Shown piece by piece: positions 63,770-64,000 of a stretch of 64,000 bases of DNA. The notes beneath the pieces were generated by a model. The model did not search any database and was not told the DNA's origin. It was given only the letters and a program-made list of their open reading frames with translations. The position numbers and the translations under genes are program-made. Numbering within the stretch: the stretch's first letter is position 1; each line of letters begins with the position of its first letter. Source of the stretch: Candidatus Gastranaerophilales bacterium (GTDB lineage: Bacteria; Cyanobacteriota; Vampirovibrionia; Gastranaerophilales; Gastranaerophilaceae); NCBI GenBank assembly GCA_944326545.1, contig CALVEH010000002.1, forward strand, positions 186,001 to 250,000. The letters run 5' to 3'.

Positions 63770-63856
63770 TCAAACTATTTTACTCTAACTCTTTTATAAC
63801 ACCGTTTTTTTGGAAAAATTAAAAAATAAACAAAAAATTAATATTTCAGGCATGTA

Positions 63857-63890
63857 AAAGAGTCGGTTGAATATATCAGACCGACTCTTT
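63857..63890. terminator. Terminator beyond the partial gene at the window edge
   Basis: The arms aaagagtcggt (63857-63867) and accgactcttt (63880-63890) are followed by T-rich flank on the minus strand, 24 bases past the stop of the minus-strand partial gene. Confidence 0.75.
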
Positions 63891-63913
63891 GTTTATGATT
63901 ATTTCCTAATAGC

Positions 63914-64000
63914 TTATTTTCCGCCTTTGTATGCGTCAACAATAGTATGGATTTTGTTAGCCAATAATCCAAAGCCTGCTAAAGCTGCACCAATATATGC
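63914..64000 (-). CDS. Partial small hydrophobic protein, 5' end outside window
   Basis: The frame is open from the right edge to the TAA at 63916-63914. The visible 28 residues begin AYIGAALAGFGLLANKIHT and end in DAYKGGK. It is a Gly/Ala/Leu-rich C-terminus of a membrane or amphipathic peptide. Nothing more can be said without the rest. Confidence 0.55.
   Translation of the reverse strand, partial: AYIGAALAGFGLLANKIHTIVDAYKGGK

Overview
The window is AT-rich, densely packed bacterial chromosome with a mostly housekeeping gene set. Low GC, prepilin N-termini of the KKAFTLAEILITL type, a lumazine synthase, a cyanobacterial-style YidC and many lineage-specific secreted or membrane proteins suggest a non-photosynthetic relative of Cyanobacteria (Vampirovibrionia/Melainabacteria, probably a gut Gastranaerophilales). 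That assignment is inferred from gene style and was not tested by a search. No phage, IS element, CRISPR array, rRNA or tRNA was recognised.

Layout. 0-4.7 kb: envelope genes, including a tandemly duplicated two-gene module (M48-like protease plus a secreted partner) in which the first protease has lost its HEXXH motif, then a type IV prepilin-like protein. 4.6-7 kb: a TIGR02757-type protein, tadA and a sigma-70 factor behind a good promoter. 7-14.1 kb (minus): purD-ylxR-infB-rbfA-truB, a DUF2993-like lipoprotein-type protein, a GerMN protein and a HicB-like protein. 15.3-19.8 kb: a double-helicase protein that looks like an AddB-AddA fusion, followed by a separate Fe-S PD-(D/E)XK nuclease. 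19.8-30.9 kb: a possible cysteine-protease-fold protein, a SLOG protein, PcrA, an NrtR-like regulator, a lytic transglycosylase behind a long structured leader, a DnaQ-like exonuclease, nagA and malQ.

31-34.4 kb is the most unusual stretch. A compact multibranched RNA leader precedes a histidine kinase whose phospho-acceptor His is Asn. A UgpC/MsmX-type ABC ATPase follows, then a 73-bp tandem repeat array and a possible CU-rich antisense-strand small RNA. 34.4-45.2 kb carries a divergent membrane pyrophosphatase, a kinase-like protein, dnaB, two DUF4013-type membrane proteins, ribH, ribF and a very well delimited small RNA (about 44415-44517). 45.4-56.5 kb: a beta-barrel-like protein, pentapeptide-repeat protein, thioesterase, TPR protein, PilZ protein, an active/inactive M16 peptidase pair, TrkH/TrkA, YidC and a beta carbonic anhydrase. 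56.5-64 kb: queA, asd, rnpA, rpmH, proC, a cluster of micro-ORFs in a 78-bp duplication, and dnaK.

A recurring signal across the window is a short N-terminal sequence of the type (N/S)-x-(F)-(K/R/S)-(G/A), seen in otherwise unrelated proteins. Three of them look like a C-H-D protease/transglutaminase fold, a protein-kinase-like fold and a GNAT acetyltransferase. This may be an undescribed sorting or processing signal.
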